Positions 6,980-14,350 of a stretch of 23,808 nt of DNA are shown one piece after another. Below the pieces are notes generated by a model. That model saw only the letters and a list, made by a program, of their open reading frames with translations, searched no databases and had not been told where the DNA came from. The position numbers were made by a program, and so were the translations under genes. This DNA is from a virus. Location: the IMG/VR virus record IMGVR_UViG_3300020473_001313, positions 1-23,808 of that record; one strand, given 5' to 3'. The number at the start of each line of letters is the position of its first letter. The stretch's first letter is position 1.

Positions 6980-7209
6980 TGTTCGAAAAAACAAAAGCAC
7001 GTTGGAAAAAACTAATGACAACAGATAACATTATCGATGCTTCTGTTGATGTGTTAATTCTTGTGTTTGATGTGCTGTCTAGTCCTATATTGATTGCGAT
7101 GCGTATCTTTAGATTTTTGTTTAACAAGTTTATAGTTGATCATATTAAAAGTTTCATTAAATACATTGTACACAAATTTGATAAAAATGGAAATAGAAAC
7201 AAACAGTAG
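6979..7209 (+). CDS. Small hydrophobic, basic protein of the curli locus
   Basis: The 76-residue product has a basic start (MFEKTKARWKKLM), a long hydrophobic stretch (about 26-50, VDVLILVFDVLSSPILIAM) and a basic amphipathic tail. It probably sits on or in the inner membrane. The start is set by TAATG overlap with the PA14-curlin gene and AAGGA at 969-973 of the 6 kb line (6969-6973), 5 bases upstream. No family recognised. Its placement between the surface proteins and the cyclase suggests that it belongs to this unit. Confidence 0.65.
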   Translation: MFEKTKARWKKLMTTDNIIDASVDVLILVFDVLSSPILIAMRIFRFLFNKFIVDHIKSFIKYIVHKFDKNGNRNKQ

Positions 7210-7351
7210 AACATTCACATGTGATGGTTTAGTAGCACCAGATATGCATCCATCCGAGGGCCATCCTAAAGTATATCTGACAATGAAAGATGAAGAAACT
7301 GAACATGTGTGTCCTTATTGCAGTACAGTCTTTGTGCTAAAAAATGAATAA
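7187..7351 (+). CDS. zf-CHCC zinc-finger protein (NDUFS6-like)
   Basis: The 54-residue product carries a C-x(n)-H-x(n)-C-x2-C site: FTCDG, GHPKVYLTM and HVCPYCSTVFVL. This is the signature of the small zf-CHCC family, present as a stand-alone protein in alphaproteobacteria and related to the mitochondrial complex I subunit NDUFS6. ATG 7187 is chosen because the family starts just before the first cysteine; the longer frame from 7136 overlaps the previous gene more. It overlaps its neighbours by 23 and 8 bases. It looks recently taken from a host-type genome. Its role is unknown. Confidence 0.85.
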   Translation: MEIETNSRTFTCDGLVAPDMHPSEGHPKVYLTMKDEETEHVCPYCSTVFVLKNE

Positions 7352-9383
7352 AATAATTACACACTGGGCCATGGCTCTAATTACTCTGGTGGTGCTTACA
7401 TTTGTAGGTCTTGAAGATCCCTACGTCAAACAAATTCTTAGATTAAAATCATTTGATCTGTATCAACAATATGAAGACAAAAACTTTTCACAAGATATTG
7501 GAGTCGTAACTATTGACGAAGCAAGTATAGAAAAATATGGACAGTGGCCGTGGAAACGTGATGTGTTAGTAGACATTATTATCAAACTGAGACAGTCGCA
7601 GGTTGGCATTATTGTGATTCCTATTTTGTTTGCAGAGCCAGATAGAATGGGAGGAGATGAAGTATTTGCACAAACTATTCAACAAATGGGTGTGGTGATT
7701 GCACAGGTAGGTACAACACAAATTAATAAAAATTCTGTGCCACGTGGAGTGGCAAAGATAGGAGATCCTTTACCTTATCTTTTTGAATGGCCAGGCATGC
7801 TAGGACCAATACCTGAACTAGGACAGATAGCCGATGGAGTAGGTGTGATTAATACTGCACCTGAAATAGATGGCGTTGTGAGAAGAATACCTTTGATAAT
7901 GAGAGTTGGAGAAGAAACTTATCCTGCTATGGCACTAGAAACAATCCGTGTTGCAACTGGTGACCCGAGTTATCAAATCAAAGCAGGTCCTGCCGGCGTA
8001 CAGGCTGTAAGGGTGCCTGGCTTCAGCACAATAGAAACTGATGCTCATGCTAGGATTTGGTTAAGATGGAACAAAGAATATGAAACTATTTCAGCATCAT
8101 CGGATGACTTTTCTGCTTTTGCTGGACGCACAGTTGTCCTAGGTGTCACTGCTGAAGGACTGGCTAGTGTCATTGCAACACCTACAGGAGAACAATATGA
8201 CTATGTGTTATCTGCATCAACACTTCAAACAGTGATAGATGGGAAGCAATTGACTCGCTATGACATAAGTCATATGTTTGAATTACTAATTGCACTTGCA
8301 GTAGGGGTTATTGTTGTTTTAATGGCTCGATTTACGCCATATTGGGCAGTTGGAGTGTCAATGCTTATCCTTTACGTTGCAGGCGTATATGGCGCTTTTT
8401 ATCTGTTCAAACAACATCTTATGCTGGTAGATGTCAGTTGGATATTAATTACAATTACATTTGTAGGTATGCATTCTATATTCAACAGATTTGTTTTGGA
8501 ATTTAGATTAAAACAACAGATTAGAAAACAGTTTGAACATTACCTTGCTCCTAGTATGGTTGCACAGTTACAAAAAAATCCAAGTTTGTTAAAACTTGGC
8601 GGTGACACTCGCAGACTTACAATGTTGTTTTCAGATCTACGGGGATTTACATCTTTGAGTGAAAAATACAAGGACACACCACAAGAACTTACAAACATAT
8701 TGAACAGGTACATGACTAGAATGTTAAACATTGTTACGGCCAATGAAGGCACAGTTGATAAGTTGATAGGCGATGCTGTCATGGCATTTTGGAATGCTCC
8801 ACTTGATGTTAAAGAACAAGAAGTGAAAGCAGTGAAAACAGCAATACAGATGGAGCACGAATTAAAATTGTTGAACAATGAATTGAAACGTGAAAAGTTA
8901 CCACAACTTGCAATCGGAATAGGTATCAACACAGGAGATGTTGTGGTTGGCAACATGGGATCTGACACAAGATTCGACTACACCGTTATCGGTGACGCAG
9001 TTAATCTAGCGGCAAGACTAGAAGGCCAATCCAAAACCTATGGTGTTTTAGTTGTGTTCGGAGAAGAAACAAGAGATGCATTCCCAGATAGTGAACTGAA
9101 TAAATGTGTGCCTATAGATAAGATCAGAGTCAAAGGTAAAAATGAACCAATCGATATCTATACCTACGATGAAAATCCAAAAGTACATCAAGTTATGAAT
9201 GCCATGCTGACAGCATATCGACAAGCAGATTGGAAAACTGCAACTGCAAGATTAAAAGATATGAGTGTGTTGTGGCCTAAATACCAAACACTTATCAATC
9301 TTTACCTAGAAAGAATAAAACATTACAAGAAAAATCCACCAAACAAAGATTGGGATGGTAGTTTTACTGCATTGACAAAATAA
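7344..9383 (+). CDS. CHASE2-domain class III adenylate/guanylate cyclase
   Basis: The 679-residue product has an N-terminal membrane helix (about 7-22), an extracytoplasmic CHASE2 sensor domain (about 25-305; IGVVTIDEASIEKYGQWPWK at 52-71 is typical), three membrane helices (about 311-328, 332-355, 361-379) and a cytoplasmic class III cyclase domain (about 420-605). Catalytic residues are all present: metal-binding Asp431 (FSDLRGFT) and Asp477 (DKLIGDAVMAF), base-selecting Lys473 and Thr547, and transition-state Asn554 and Arg558 (GDAVNLAARLE). The Lys/Thr pair favours ATP, so cAMP is the expected product. The start at 7344 overlaps the zinc-finger gene by 8 bases. A C-terminal helical tail (about 612-679) follows. 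A sensor cyclase in a phage is unusual; the bound signal is unknown. Confidence 0.93.
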   Translation: MNKIITHWAMALITLVVLTFVGLEDPYVKQILRLKSFDLYQQYEDKNFSQDIGVVTIDEASIEKYGQWPWKRDVLVDIIIKLRQSQVGIIVIPILFAEPDRMGGDEVFAQTIQQMGVVIAQVGTTQINKNSVPRGVAKIGDPLPYLFEWPGMLGPIPELGQIADGVGVINTAPEIDGVVRRIPLIMRVGEETYPAMALETIRVATGDPSYQIKAGPAGVQAVRVPGFSTIETDAHARIWLRWNKEYETISASSDDFSAFAGRTVVLGVTAEGLASVIATPTGEQYDYVLSASTLQTVIDGKQLTRYDISHMFELLIALAVGVIVVLMARFTPYWAVGVSMLILYVAGVYGAFYLFKQHLMLVDVSWILITITFVGMHSIFNRFVLEFRLKQQIRKQFEHYLAPSMVAQLQKNPSLLKLGGDTRRLTMLFSDLRGFTSLSEKYKDTPQELTNILNRYMTRMLNIVTANEGTVDKLIGDAVMAFWNAPLDVKEQEVKAVKTAIQMEHELKLLNNELKREKLPQLAIGIGINTGDVVVGNMGSDTRFDYTVIGDAVNLAARLEGQSKTYGVLVVFGEETRDAFPDSELNKCVPIDKIRVKGKNEPIDIYTYDENPKVHQVMNAMLTAYRQADWKTATARLKDMSVLWPKYQTLINLYLERIKHYKKNPPNKDWDGSFTALTK

Positions 9384-9399
9384 TTTTTTCTGCTACAAT
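9372..9399 (+). promoter_or_regulatory. Sigma70-like promoter, leaderless start
   Basis: TTGACA at 9372-9377 and TACAAT at 9394-9399 with a 16-base spacer. The -10 box ends 6 bases before the ATG at 9406, so transcription should begin at or next to the start codon. The -35 lies in the last codons of the cyclase gene. Confidence 0.75.
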
Positions 9400-9405
9400 A
9401 TCAAT

Positions 9406-9948
9406 ATGACAAAGCACTTAATGATAGACATAGAGACTCTGGCTACAACGCCAGATGCGGCTATCCTCACAGTTGGTGCTGTCAAATTTGATCCATATGG
9501 TGACGACAGAGATAAGGACACTCGCAAAGCAGAAACTTTCTACAGAAGGATTGATTTAGATAGCAACATTGAACTAGGAAGAACTATCAATGAAGACACA
9601 TTAAGATGGTGGTGTGACCAGTCAGAAGATATATCACACGAAGCATTTGTAGATAAAGATAGATACCCCATAACCAACGTGTTGAAAGATTTATACAAGT
9701 TCGGATGGGGTACCAGCAAAGTATGGGGACATGGCTCTGCTTTTGATATGGTTATACTTGAACATGCCTGTAGACAAATACAACAAGCAGTTCCATGGGA
9801 CTACTACAACGTAAGAGATACTCGTACCTTGTATGATTTGACAGACGCTGAACTTCCTAACTTCGCAGGACACCATGCCTTATATGACGCAATGAAACAG
9901 GCTATTGGTGTACAAAACTGCTATAGGAAGTTAGGTTATAATGGTTAA
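9406..9948 (+). CDS. DEDDh 3'-5' exonuclease (DexA-like)
   Basis: The 180-residue protein shows the three exonuclease motifs: Exo I MIDIETL (Asp8, Glu10), Exo II GHGSAFDMVILE (Asp114) and Exo III HHALYDA with the H-x4-D spacing (His156, Asp161). This is the DEDDh fold of phage exonucleases like T4 DexA and of Rv2179c-type exoribonucleases; substrate (DNA or RNA) cannot be told from sequence. It is slightly shorter than T4 DexA. A role in degrading host nucleic acid or in repair is likely. It has its own leaderless promoter and overlaps the sulfotransferase-like gene by 8 bases. Confidence 0.88.
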   Translation: MTKHLMIDIETLATTPDAAILTVGAVKFDPYGDDRDKDTRKAETFYRRIDLDSNIELGRTINEDTLRWWCDQSEDISHEAFVDKDRYPITNVLKDLYKFGWGTSKVWGHGSAFDMVILEHACRQIQQAVPWDYYNVRDTRTLYDLTDAELPNFAGHHALYDAMKQAIGVQNCYRKLGYNG

Positions 9949-10675
9949 GCCAATAGTTTTTCATCACATTCCTAAGACAGGTGGCTCGACATTGCAGATG
10001 AGATTACTGTGGAATGAGGTAAAAGGCAAGTTACCTAAAGGCACCACACTGATAAAATATAATGCAGGAGGACGTGAGTGGGAATATTCTTTGCTGGATG
10101 ATCCTCACTTCACAAAACGTGAACCATTGCATGAACAATTTATTAGGCATCGCGGCAAACAAGATGGTTGGTATGCTGATTGGCCAAAGGATAAAAAAGA
10201 TAAAGTAAAAATTATTGCTGGACATTCAGCAACCATAAAAGACTTTCCAGAACACAAACACGTGGTTGTAATTAGAAATCCATTATGGCGCGATGCAAGT
10301 CATTATCATTATGACACAGGATTACAACGAACTAAATTACCATTCAAGCAATGGATTTTACAGACAGAAACAGATTATCAAGTCAAATGGATATACAAAA
10401 ATATACTTTTGCACACTTCTGAAAAGAGTCCTGCAAGTATGCTGGATGATGTGAAAAGATCAAAACTTGAATTTTATAATCTTGAAGGGTTCGATAAAGA
10501 CTTTTGGAATCCATTTTGCACCAAGAATAAATTGACTAATCATCTAAGTGTTAATGATAATGTTACTCCACGTGATTGGCGAGTAATGGATCGCGATTAT
10601 GTGAACAAAGTGTTGAAAAAGACACATAAAAGTATGAATATATGTGACTGGGCACTTTGGGGTAGCACGATATAA
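9941..10675 (+). CDS. Sulfotransferase-family protein
   Basis: The 244-residue protein starts with FHHIPKTGGST (residues 7-17), the 5'-phosphosulfate-binding loop of PAPS-dependent sulfotransferases, and has VVVIRNPLWRDASHYHY (108-124), the 3'-phosphate-binding element with Arg112 and Ser120 in the expected places. It would transfer sulfate from PAPS to a carbohydrate or similar acceptor in the cytoplasm. The acceptor is not known; surface glycans of host or virion are possible targets. The gene overlaps the exonuclease gene by 8 bases and is probably co-transcribed. Confidence 0.83.
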   Translation: MVKPIVFHHIPKTGGSTLQMRLLWNEVKGKLPKGTTLIKYNAGGREWEYSLLDDPHFTKREPLHEQFIRHRGKQDGWYADWPKDKKDKVKIIAGHSATIKDFPEHKHVVVIRNPLWRDASHYHYDTGLQRTKLPFKQWILQTETDYQVKWIYKNILLHTSEKSPASMLDDVKRSKLEFYNLEGFDKDFWNPFCTKNKLTNHLSVNDNVTPRDWRVMDRDYVNKVLKKTHKSMNICDWALWGSTI

Positions 10676-10680
10676 CACCC

Positions 10681-10688
10681 AATAAATA
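10681..10688 (+). promoter_or_regulatory. Late-like promoter element
   Basis: AATAAATA at 10681-10688 holds the TAAATA core and ends 5 bases before the ATG at 10694. There is no convincing -35 box, as in T4 late promoters. Confidence 0.4.
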
Positions 10689-10693
10689 ATAAT

Positions 10694-11485
10694 ATGCAAC
10701 GAAGATGTTTGAACTGTGACTCATTGTGTCCTGTGGTGCCAGATCATATGGAGCCATTAAAATTTTGCGATGCCCAATGCAGAGCAGAATATAGAGCCTT
10801 GCAAGCCAAGACATTAGATGAACGCAAACAAAGAGAAGCCAAAGGAGATTATAATGGTTCCTGGCGTGATATCAAGGAACCAAGTGTTACAAATTACAAC
10901 GGTCAAAGTAAATCAGATTACAATAAACAAGTTGCAAAAGAAGGAGACTTTTGGATATACGATAAACTAGAAATGTTCAAAAGACAAAATATTGCATGTG
11001 GCACAATGGACACCATGCCCAAAACTCAGGGCGAATATGTAATTCAGCCTTACTCTATATTTGGCAACGGCAACGCACAAAAGGCTACATTATATGCTGA
11101 TTGGGATTGCTACACTGAAGATACAGACTTTTGGTCAGTTGTATTGCAAGGCACAAGATATAAGGTTACGTTTGAAAACGGCACACAGGTTTTGGCAGTT
11201 GAAGCACAACGCGATTCAAATGTAGACTTGAATATTGTAAACAAATGGATAACTGTTAATAAAAAATTTGAATTACCAAATCTCAAACATCAATACAAAA
11301 ATATAACTGTGACATATATAGACAACAAAATAGTTGATATATATTTAGGAAAAAATGATATGTTTTTGTATGGCAATGCACAGGCTATTCCAGTTGCACA
11401 TGGTGTGAGCACAAAGCCACCGGCTGGCTACCAGTATCAACAATTACCAACTCACAAACATTTAGCAGGAATATTTTACAAATAG
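10694..11485 (+). CDS. Unknown protein with N-terminal zinc ribbon
   Basis: The 263-residue product begins MQRRCLNCDSLC and has FCDAQCRAEYR at about 31-41, giving a C-x2-C...C-x3-C site that probably binds zinc. A charged linker with repeated D-Y-N motifs follows (about 50-80), then a beta-rich C-terminal domain (about 105-263). I do not recognise that domain. There are no catalytic motifs I can name and no signal peptide. A short DNA- or protein-binding ribbon joined to a beta domain would fit a structural or regulatory role. The late-like promoter just before it hints at late expression. Confidence 0.7.
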   Translation: MQRRCLNCDSLCPVVPDHMEPLKFCDAQCRAEYRALQAKTLDERKQREAKGDYNGSWRDIKEPSVTNYNGQSKSDYNKQVAKEGDFWIYDKLEMFKRQNIACGTMDTMPKTQGEYVIQPYSIFGNGNAQKATLYADWDCYTEDTDFWSVVLQGTRYKVTFENGTQVLAVEAQRDSNVDLNIVNKWITVNKKFELPNLKHQYKNITVTYIDNKIVDIYLGKNDMFLYGNAQAIPVAHGVSTKPPAGYQYQQLPTHKHLAGIFYK

Positions 11486-11488
11486 ATA

Positions 11489-11517
11489 TTGCTAATTTTA
11501 CTAAAAAGTAGTAAAAT
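11489..11517 (+). promoter_or_regulatory. Promoter with embedded palindrome (operator candidate)
   Basis: TTGCTA at 11489-11494 and TAAAAT at 11512-11517 are 17 bases apart. The spacer and -10 box are covered by a perfect 9-base inverted repeat: ATTTTACTA (11495-11503), AAAAG, TAGTAAAAT (11509-11517). It has one G-C pair per arm, so it is more likely a protein-binding operator than an RNA terminator. The mRNA would have a leader of about 25 bases with AAGGAG before the ATG at 11549. Confidence 0.6.
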
Positions 11518-11548
11518 CAATGTATGTTATATAACAAAGGAGACAACA

Positions 11549-11734
11549 ATGAGTGAAACTCACAATGCAATGTTATCAGCGATAGCAACCTATACTGTTG
11601 AAAACGAAAAATTTACAGACAAAGGTGTCAAAGCGGCTGGCACTAGAGCAAGGAAAGCACTTATGGAGATTGGCAAACTTGTAAAAGCAAGAAGAAAAGA
11701 AATACAAGAAGCAAAAAATTCTGCCACTGTATAA
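11549..11734 (+). CDS. Histone H1-like (Hc1-type) small basic protein
   Basis: This 61-residue protein starts at 11549, behind a strong AAAGGAG ribosome site; the longer frame from 11489 overlaps the promoter. The core, KGVKAAGTRARKALMEIGK then LVKARRKEIQEAKN, matches the short alanine/lysine/arginine-rich helices of Hc1-type histone-like proteins found in chlamydiae and in several marine phages. It would bind DNA without strict sequence preference and may compact phage DNA or help take over the host nucleoid. The strong promoter and ribosome site suggest high expression, and the operator-like palindrome suggests control. Confidence 0.65.
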   Translation: MSETHNAMLSAIATYTVENEKFTDKGVKAAGTRARKALMEIGKLVKARRKEIQEAKNSATV

Positions 11735-11737
11735 GTA
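11730..11737 (+). promoter_or_regulatory. Late-like promoter element before the lysozyme
   Basis: TATAAGTA at 11730-11737 differs at one base from the T4 late promoter TATAAATA and ends 7 bases before the lysozyme ATG at 11745. It overlaps the stop codon of the histone-like gene. Late control of a lysozyme is biologically sensible. Confidence 0.45.
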
Positions 11738-11744
11738 AGCACAT

Positions 11745-12191
11745 ATGAATATTGACCAACTAAGAGAAGATTTAAAAGTAGACGAAGGAGTCAAGTACGA
11801 AATATATCTTGACCACCTAGGCCTTCCAACCTTTGGAATCGGACACTTGGTTACAGAGTCAGACCCAGAACATGGTCAACCAGTTGGGACTTCAGTCTCA
11901 GAAGAAAGAGTCAACAAACAATTTGAATCCGACGTACAACTAGTTCTTAAGGATTGTGTCACAGTTTTTCCTAATTTCGACGCACTTCCAGAGACTGCCC
12001 AACTGGTGATAGCAAACATGATGTTCAATATGGGTAGACCACGTTTTTCAGGATTCAAAAAATTTATTGCTGGCGTAAATGCAAATGATTGGATGGAAGC
12101 CGGCAGACAAATGGAAGATTCCCGTTGGTATCGACAGGTAACTAACAGGGCCAAACGACTAAAAGCAAGAATAGAATCACTAGCAACATAA
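11745..12191 (+). CDS. T4-type lysozyme (GH24 endolysin)
   Basis: The 148-residue product hydrolyses the glycan strands of peptidoglycan at lysis. It has the GH24 catalytic triad in the T4 arrangement: Glu14 (VDEGVKYEIY), Asp23 (YLDHLG) and Thr29 (PTFGIGHL). Further family landmarks are ANMMFNMGRPRFSGF (about 90-104), DSRWYRQVTNRAKRL (about 125-139). It has no signal peptide or membrane anchor, so it needs a holin to reach the wall; the membrane protein pair at 972-1528 is a candidate. Length is close to T4 lysozyme (164). Confidence 0.95.
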   Translation: MNIDQLREDLKVDEGVKYEIYLDHLGLPTFGIGHLVTESDPEHGQPVGTSVSEERVNKQFESDVQLVLKDCVTVFPNFDALPETAQLVIANMMFNMGRPRFSGFKKFIAGVNANDWMEAGRQMEDSRWYRQVTNRAKRLKARIESLAT

Positions 12192-12199
12192 TCAATAAA

Positions 12200-12228
12200 T
12201 TGACTTTTTTTGCATTTCATTATATATA
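12200..12228 (+). promoter_or_regulatory. Sigma70-like promoter, leaderless start
   Basis: TTGACT at 12200-12205 and TATATA at 12223-12228 with a 17-base spacer (TATAAT at 12225-12230 is a second reading with 19). The box ends 6 bases before ATG 12235; the in-frame ATG at 12229 overlaps the promoter and cannot be the start of this transcript. Confidence 0.65.
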
Positions 12229-12234
12229 ATGACT

Positions 12235-13128
12235 ATGCAAGAAGAAAAACTAGAGATACCTGCTTTTTTAAAACGTTCTTCCTATGAAGACTTGTCTTCA
12301 GAAGACAAAATTAAAATTGAGAAAGAAAGAGAAGAAAGAAAAAATGTTCAGAGCACTAGCACTGAGCCTCTTGTTAGGGAATCTACTAAACAAGAAGAGC
12401 CGAAAGAAAAAGTAAAGAAAGTCAAACCAAAAGGTCCCACTATCCGTGAAAGAATGCAAGAAGCAATTCTCACCACAAGGTCGCAACTCGATGATTTGCT
12501 TATAGAGGCGCCACGGCCAAATGTGTATCAATATTTGCAGAAACATGATGTACCTGCAAACTACATGACTGATATCATTGAGTGGTTCACTGAACTGGTA
12601 AGTGAATATGATGATCCCGAAATGGAATATCACGATAGAAAGACTGAGAAACAAAGATATCTCGATGCCATAGACGAAATGACAAATTGGATGGCTTATA
12701 AGAAAAGTCAACGCAAATCTAAAAAACCAAGAGCCATAAATGCAGATAAAATGATTAGCAAAATGAAATATGCACAAGGTAACGAAAAATATAATCTCAC
12801 AAGTGTTGATCCCAGACAAATAATAAAAGCACAGAGTCTATTTGTGTTCAATACTAAAACAAAAAAAATTGCAATCTATAACGCCAGAAACTACGATGGT
12901 CTAAGAGTAAAAGGCACTACTATCAAAGAATTCGATCCTCAAATCAGTGTACAAAAAACTCTACGCAAACCAGAAAAAGTATTACCAAATATTCTCAAAA
13001 CAGATGGCAAAGTTGCAATGAAAAATATTTGGAAAGATATTAACACAGTTGAAACTCCGGCTAATGGCAGAATCAATGCTGATATAATATTATTAAAAAC
13101 AAGCACAGATTATTATAGATTAAAGTAG
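12235..13128 (+). CDS. Unknown phage protein (297 aa)
   Basis: The start is moved to 12235 because the promoter's -10 region covers the ATG at 12229. The N-terminal third (to about residue 75) is highly charged and likely disordered, rich in Lys and Glu. A helical middle (about 78-160) follows, then a basic KSQRKSKKPRA segment (about 155-165) and a beta-rich C-terminal domain with SLFVFNTKTKKIAIYNARNY and a GLRVKGTTIKEFD turn. No enzyme motif is visible. It could be a DNA- or virion-associated protein; I do not know the family. It stands alone between two promoters. Confidence 0.7.
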   Translation: MQEEKLEIPAFLKRSSYEDLSSEDKIKIEKEREERKNVQSTSTEPLVRESTKQEEPKEKVKKVKPKGPTIRERMQEAILTTRSQLDDLLIEAPRPNVYQYLQKHDVPANYMTDIIEWFTELVSEYDDPEMEYHDRKTEKQRYLDAIDEMTNWMAYKKSQRKSKKPRAINADKMISKMKYAQGNEKYNLTSVDPRQIIKAQSLFVFNTKTKKIAIYNARNYDGLRVKGTTIKEFDPQISVQKTLRKPEKVLPNILKTDGKVAMKNIWKDINTVETPANGRINADIILLKTSTDYYRLK

Positions 13129-13157
13129 TTGACACTTTGTATAATCTGTCATAGTAT
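13129..13157 (+). promoter_or_regulatory. Sigma70-like promoter before clpP
   Basis: TTGACA at 13129-13134, right after the previous stop, and TAGTAT at 13152-13157 with a 17-base spacer; the -10 ends 6 bases before the ATG at 13164. The -10 box is a weaker match than at the other promoters, but the position repeats the leaderless pattern. Confidence 0.55.
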
Positions 13158-13163
13158 AAGAAT

Positions 13164-13754
13164 ATGAGTTTAGTTCCAGTAGTAATAGAGCAGACAAGCA
13201 AAGGTGAGAGAAGTTATGATATATTCTCCCGTATGCTCAAAGATAGAATAATTTTTCTTACAGGTGCAATTGATGACAATGTGGCGGCAGTAGTGTCTGC
13301 ACAACTTTTATTCTTAGAGTCACAAGATTCTACAAAAGACATAATGTTTTATATAAATTCTCCAGGGGGATATGTAAGTTCAGGTTTGGCCATGTATGAC
13401 ACAATGCAATTTGTGAAGTGTGATATACAGACACTCTGTATTGGTAGAGCGGCCAGTGCCGGATCATTATTGCTCATGGCTGGTACACCAGGTAAAAGAT
13501 CTATACTACCACATGCAAAAGTTATGATTCATCAACCATCCGGAGGCATGTCAGGACAAGCAACAGATATTGAGATACATGCTAAAGAAATATTGCATAC
13601 AAAAGAAATATTGAATGGATTGTATGTAAAACATTGTGGACAACCTATGGATGTGATACAGCCTGCCATGGAACGGGACAACTTTATGACTGCTGAACAA
13701 GCCAAAGAATTTGGTTTGGTAGATCAAATTGTTGAACAACGACCAGACAACTAA
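13164..13754 (+). CDS. clpP: ClpP-type serine protease
   Basis: The 196-residue product has the ClpP barrel and the full Ser-His-Asp triad: Ser98 in [14 protein letters not shown], His123 in [13 protein letters not shown] and Asp172 in [30 protein letters not shown] (63-80) and the N-terminal axial-loop region ([20 protein letters not shown]) are typical. ClpP forms a 14-mer that needs a Clp ATPase partner; none is encoded in this window, so it would rely on host ClpX or ClpA. Phage ClpP could redirect host proteolysis or process virion proteins. It has its own promoter and heads the coupled run to 17565. Confidence 0.95.
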   Translation: MSLVPVVIEQTSKGERSYDIFSRMLKDRIIFLTGAIDDNVAAVVSAQLLFLESQDSTKDIMFYINSPGGYVSSGLAMYDTMQFVKCDIQTLCIGRAASAGSLLLMAGTPGKRSILPHAKVMIHQPSGGMSGQATDIEIHAKEILHTKEILNGLYVKHCGQPMDVIQPAMERDNFMTAEQAKEFGLVDQIVEQRPDN

Positions 13755-14350
13755 TGAAAATTGTTAATGTAATAGGCAACGGTGAAAGTCGTAAAGGCTT
13801 TGATCTGAACACTCTATCAGGCATCGTCATAGGATGTAATGCAATTTACAGAGATCACACACCAGATATACTGTGTGCTTCTGATCAATCAATGTGTAAA
13901 GAAATAAGAGAAAGTGATTATGCTGGGCCATTGTACACCAGACCAGATTGGAATAAAAAATTCAATGCATTGCCATACAAAGAATTACCGTGGACTGGCA
14001 AACAAAAATATGATGATCCATGGCATATGAACACTGGCCCCCATGCTATAAACATTGCCTGTAAAGAAAATCCTGACAGGATTAACATAATTGGCTTTGA
14101 TATTTCTGGATCACAAGACAACCCAGATAAAATTAACAATTACTACAAAGATAGTGAAAACTATGACAAATCAAGTCATAGAAGAATACCGCCACATCAT
14201 TGGCATCCACAATTGAACAACTTTTTCCGATTGCATCCACACATAGAATTTGTTTATGTGCAACCAAACAATCCTGATATTCCGAAAGAATGGAGCCAAA
14301 ATATAAACCTTATTATAACTGACTATGAAAATATAGGTAAATACACATGA
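13754..14350 (+). CDS. GNGESR-motif protein (DUF115/glycosyltransferase-like)
   Basis: The 198-residue product starts with a Rossmann-like strand and loop, KIVNVIGNGESRKGFDL (2-18), followed by GIVIGCNAIYRDHTPDILCA (28-47) and INIIGFDISGSQDNPDKINN (about 114-133). This pattern is seen in phage and bacterial proteins distantly related to DUF115 or sialyltransferase-like nucleotide-sugar enzymes. The glycine-rich loop suggests binding of a nucleotide or nucleotide sugar. A histidine-rich segment (RRIPPHHWHPQ, about 142-152) is notable. Start overlaps the clpP stop as TAATG. Function not established. Confidence 0.65.
   Translation: MKIVNVIGNGESRKGFDLNTLSGIVIGCNAIYRDHTPDILCASDQSMCKEIRESDYAGPLYTRPDWNKKFNALPYKELPWTGKQKYDDPWHMNTGPHAINIACKENPDRINIIGFDISGSQDNPDKINNYYKDSENYDKSSHRRIPPHHWHPQLNNFFRLHPHIEFVYVQPNNPDIPKEWSQNINLIITDYENIGKYT

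Noticed and set aside
12298-12819. 173-residue frame on the minus strand
   Set aside because: It is the antisense shadow of the lysine/glutamate-rich gene at 12235, with a phenylalanine-rich composition typical of such artefacts and no ribosome site.
13140-13145. Perfect TATAAT at 13140-13145 as the clpP -10 box
   Set aside because: It is only five bases from the TTGACA and no other -35 lies at a workable distance; the TAGTAT at 13152 fits spacing and the leaderless pattern better.
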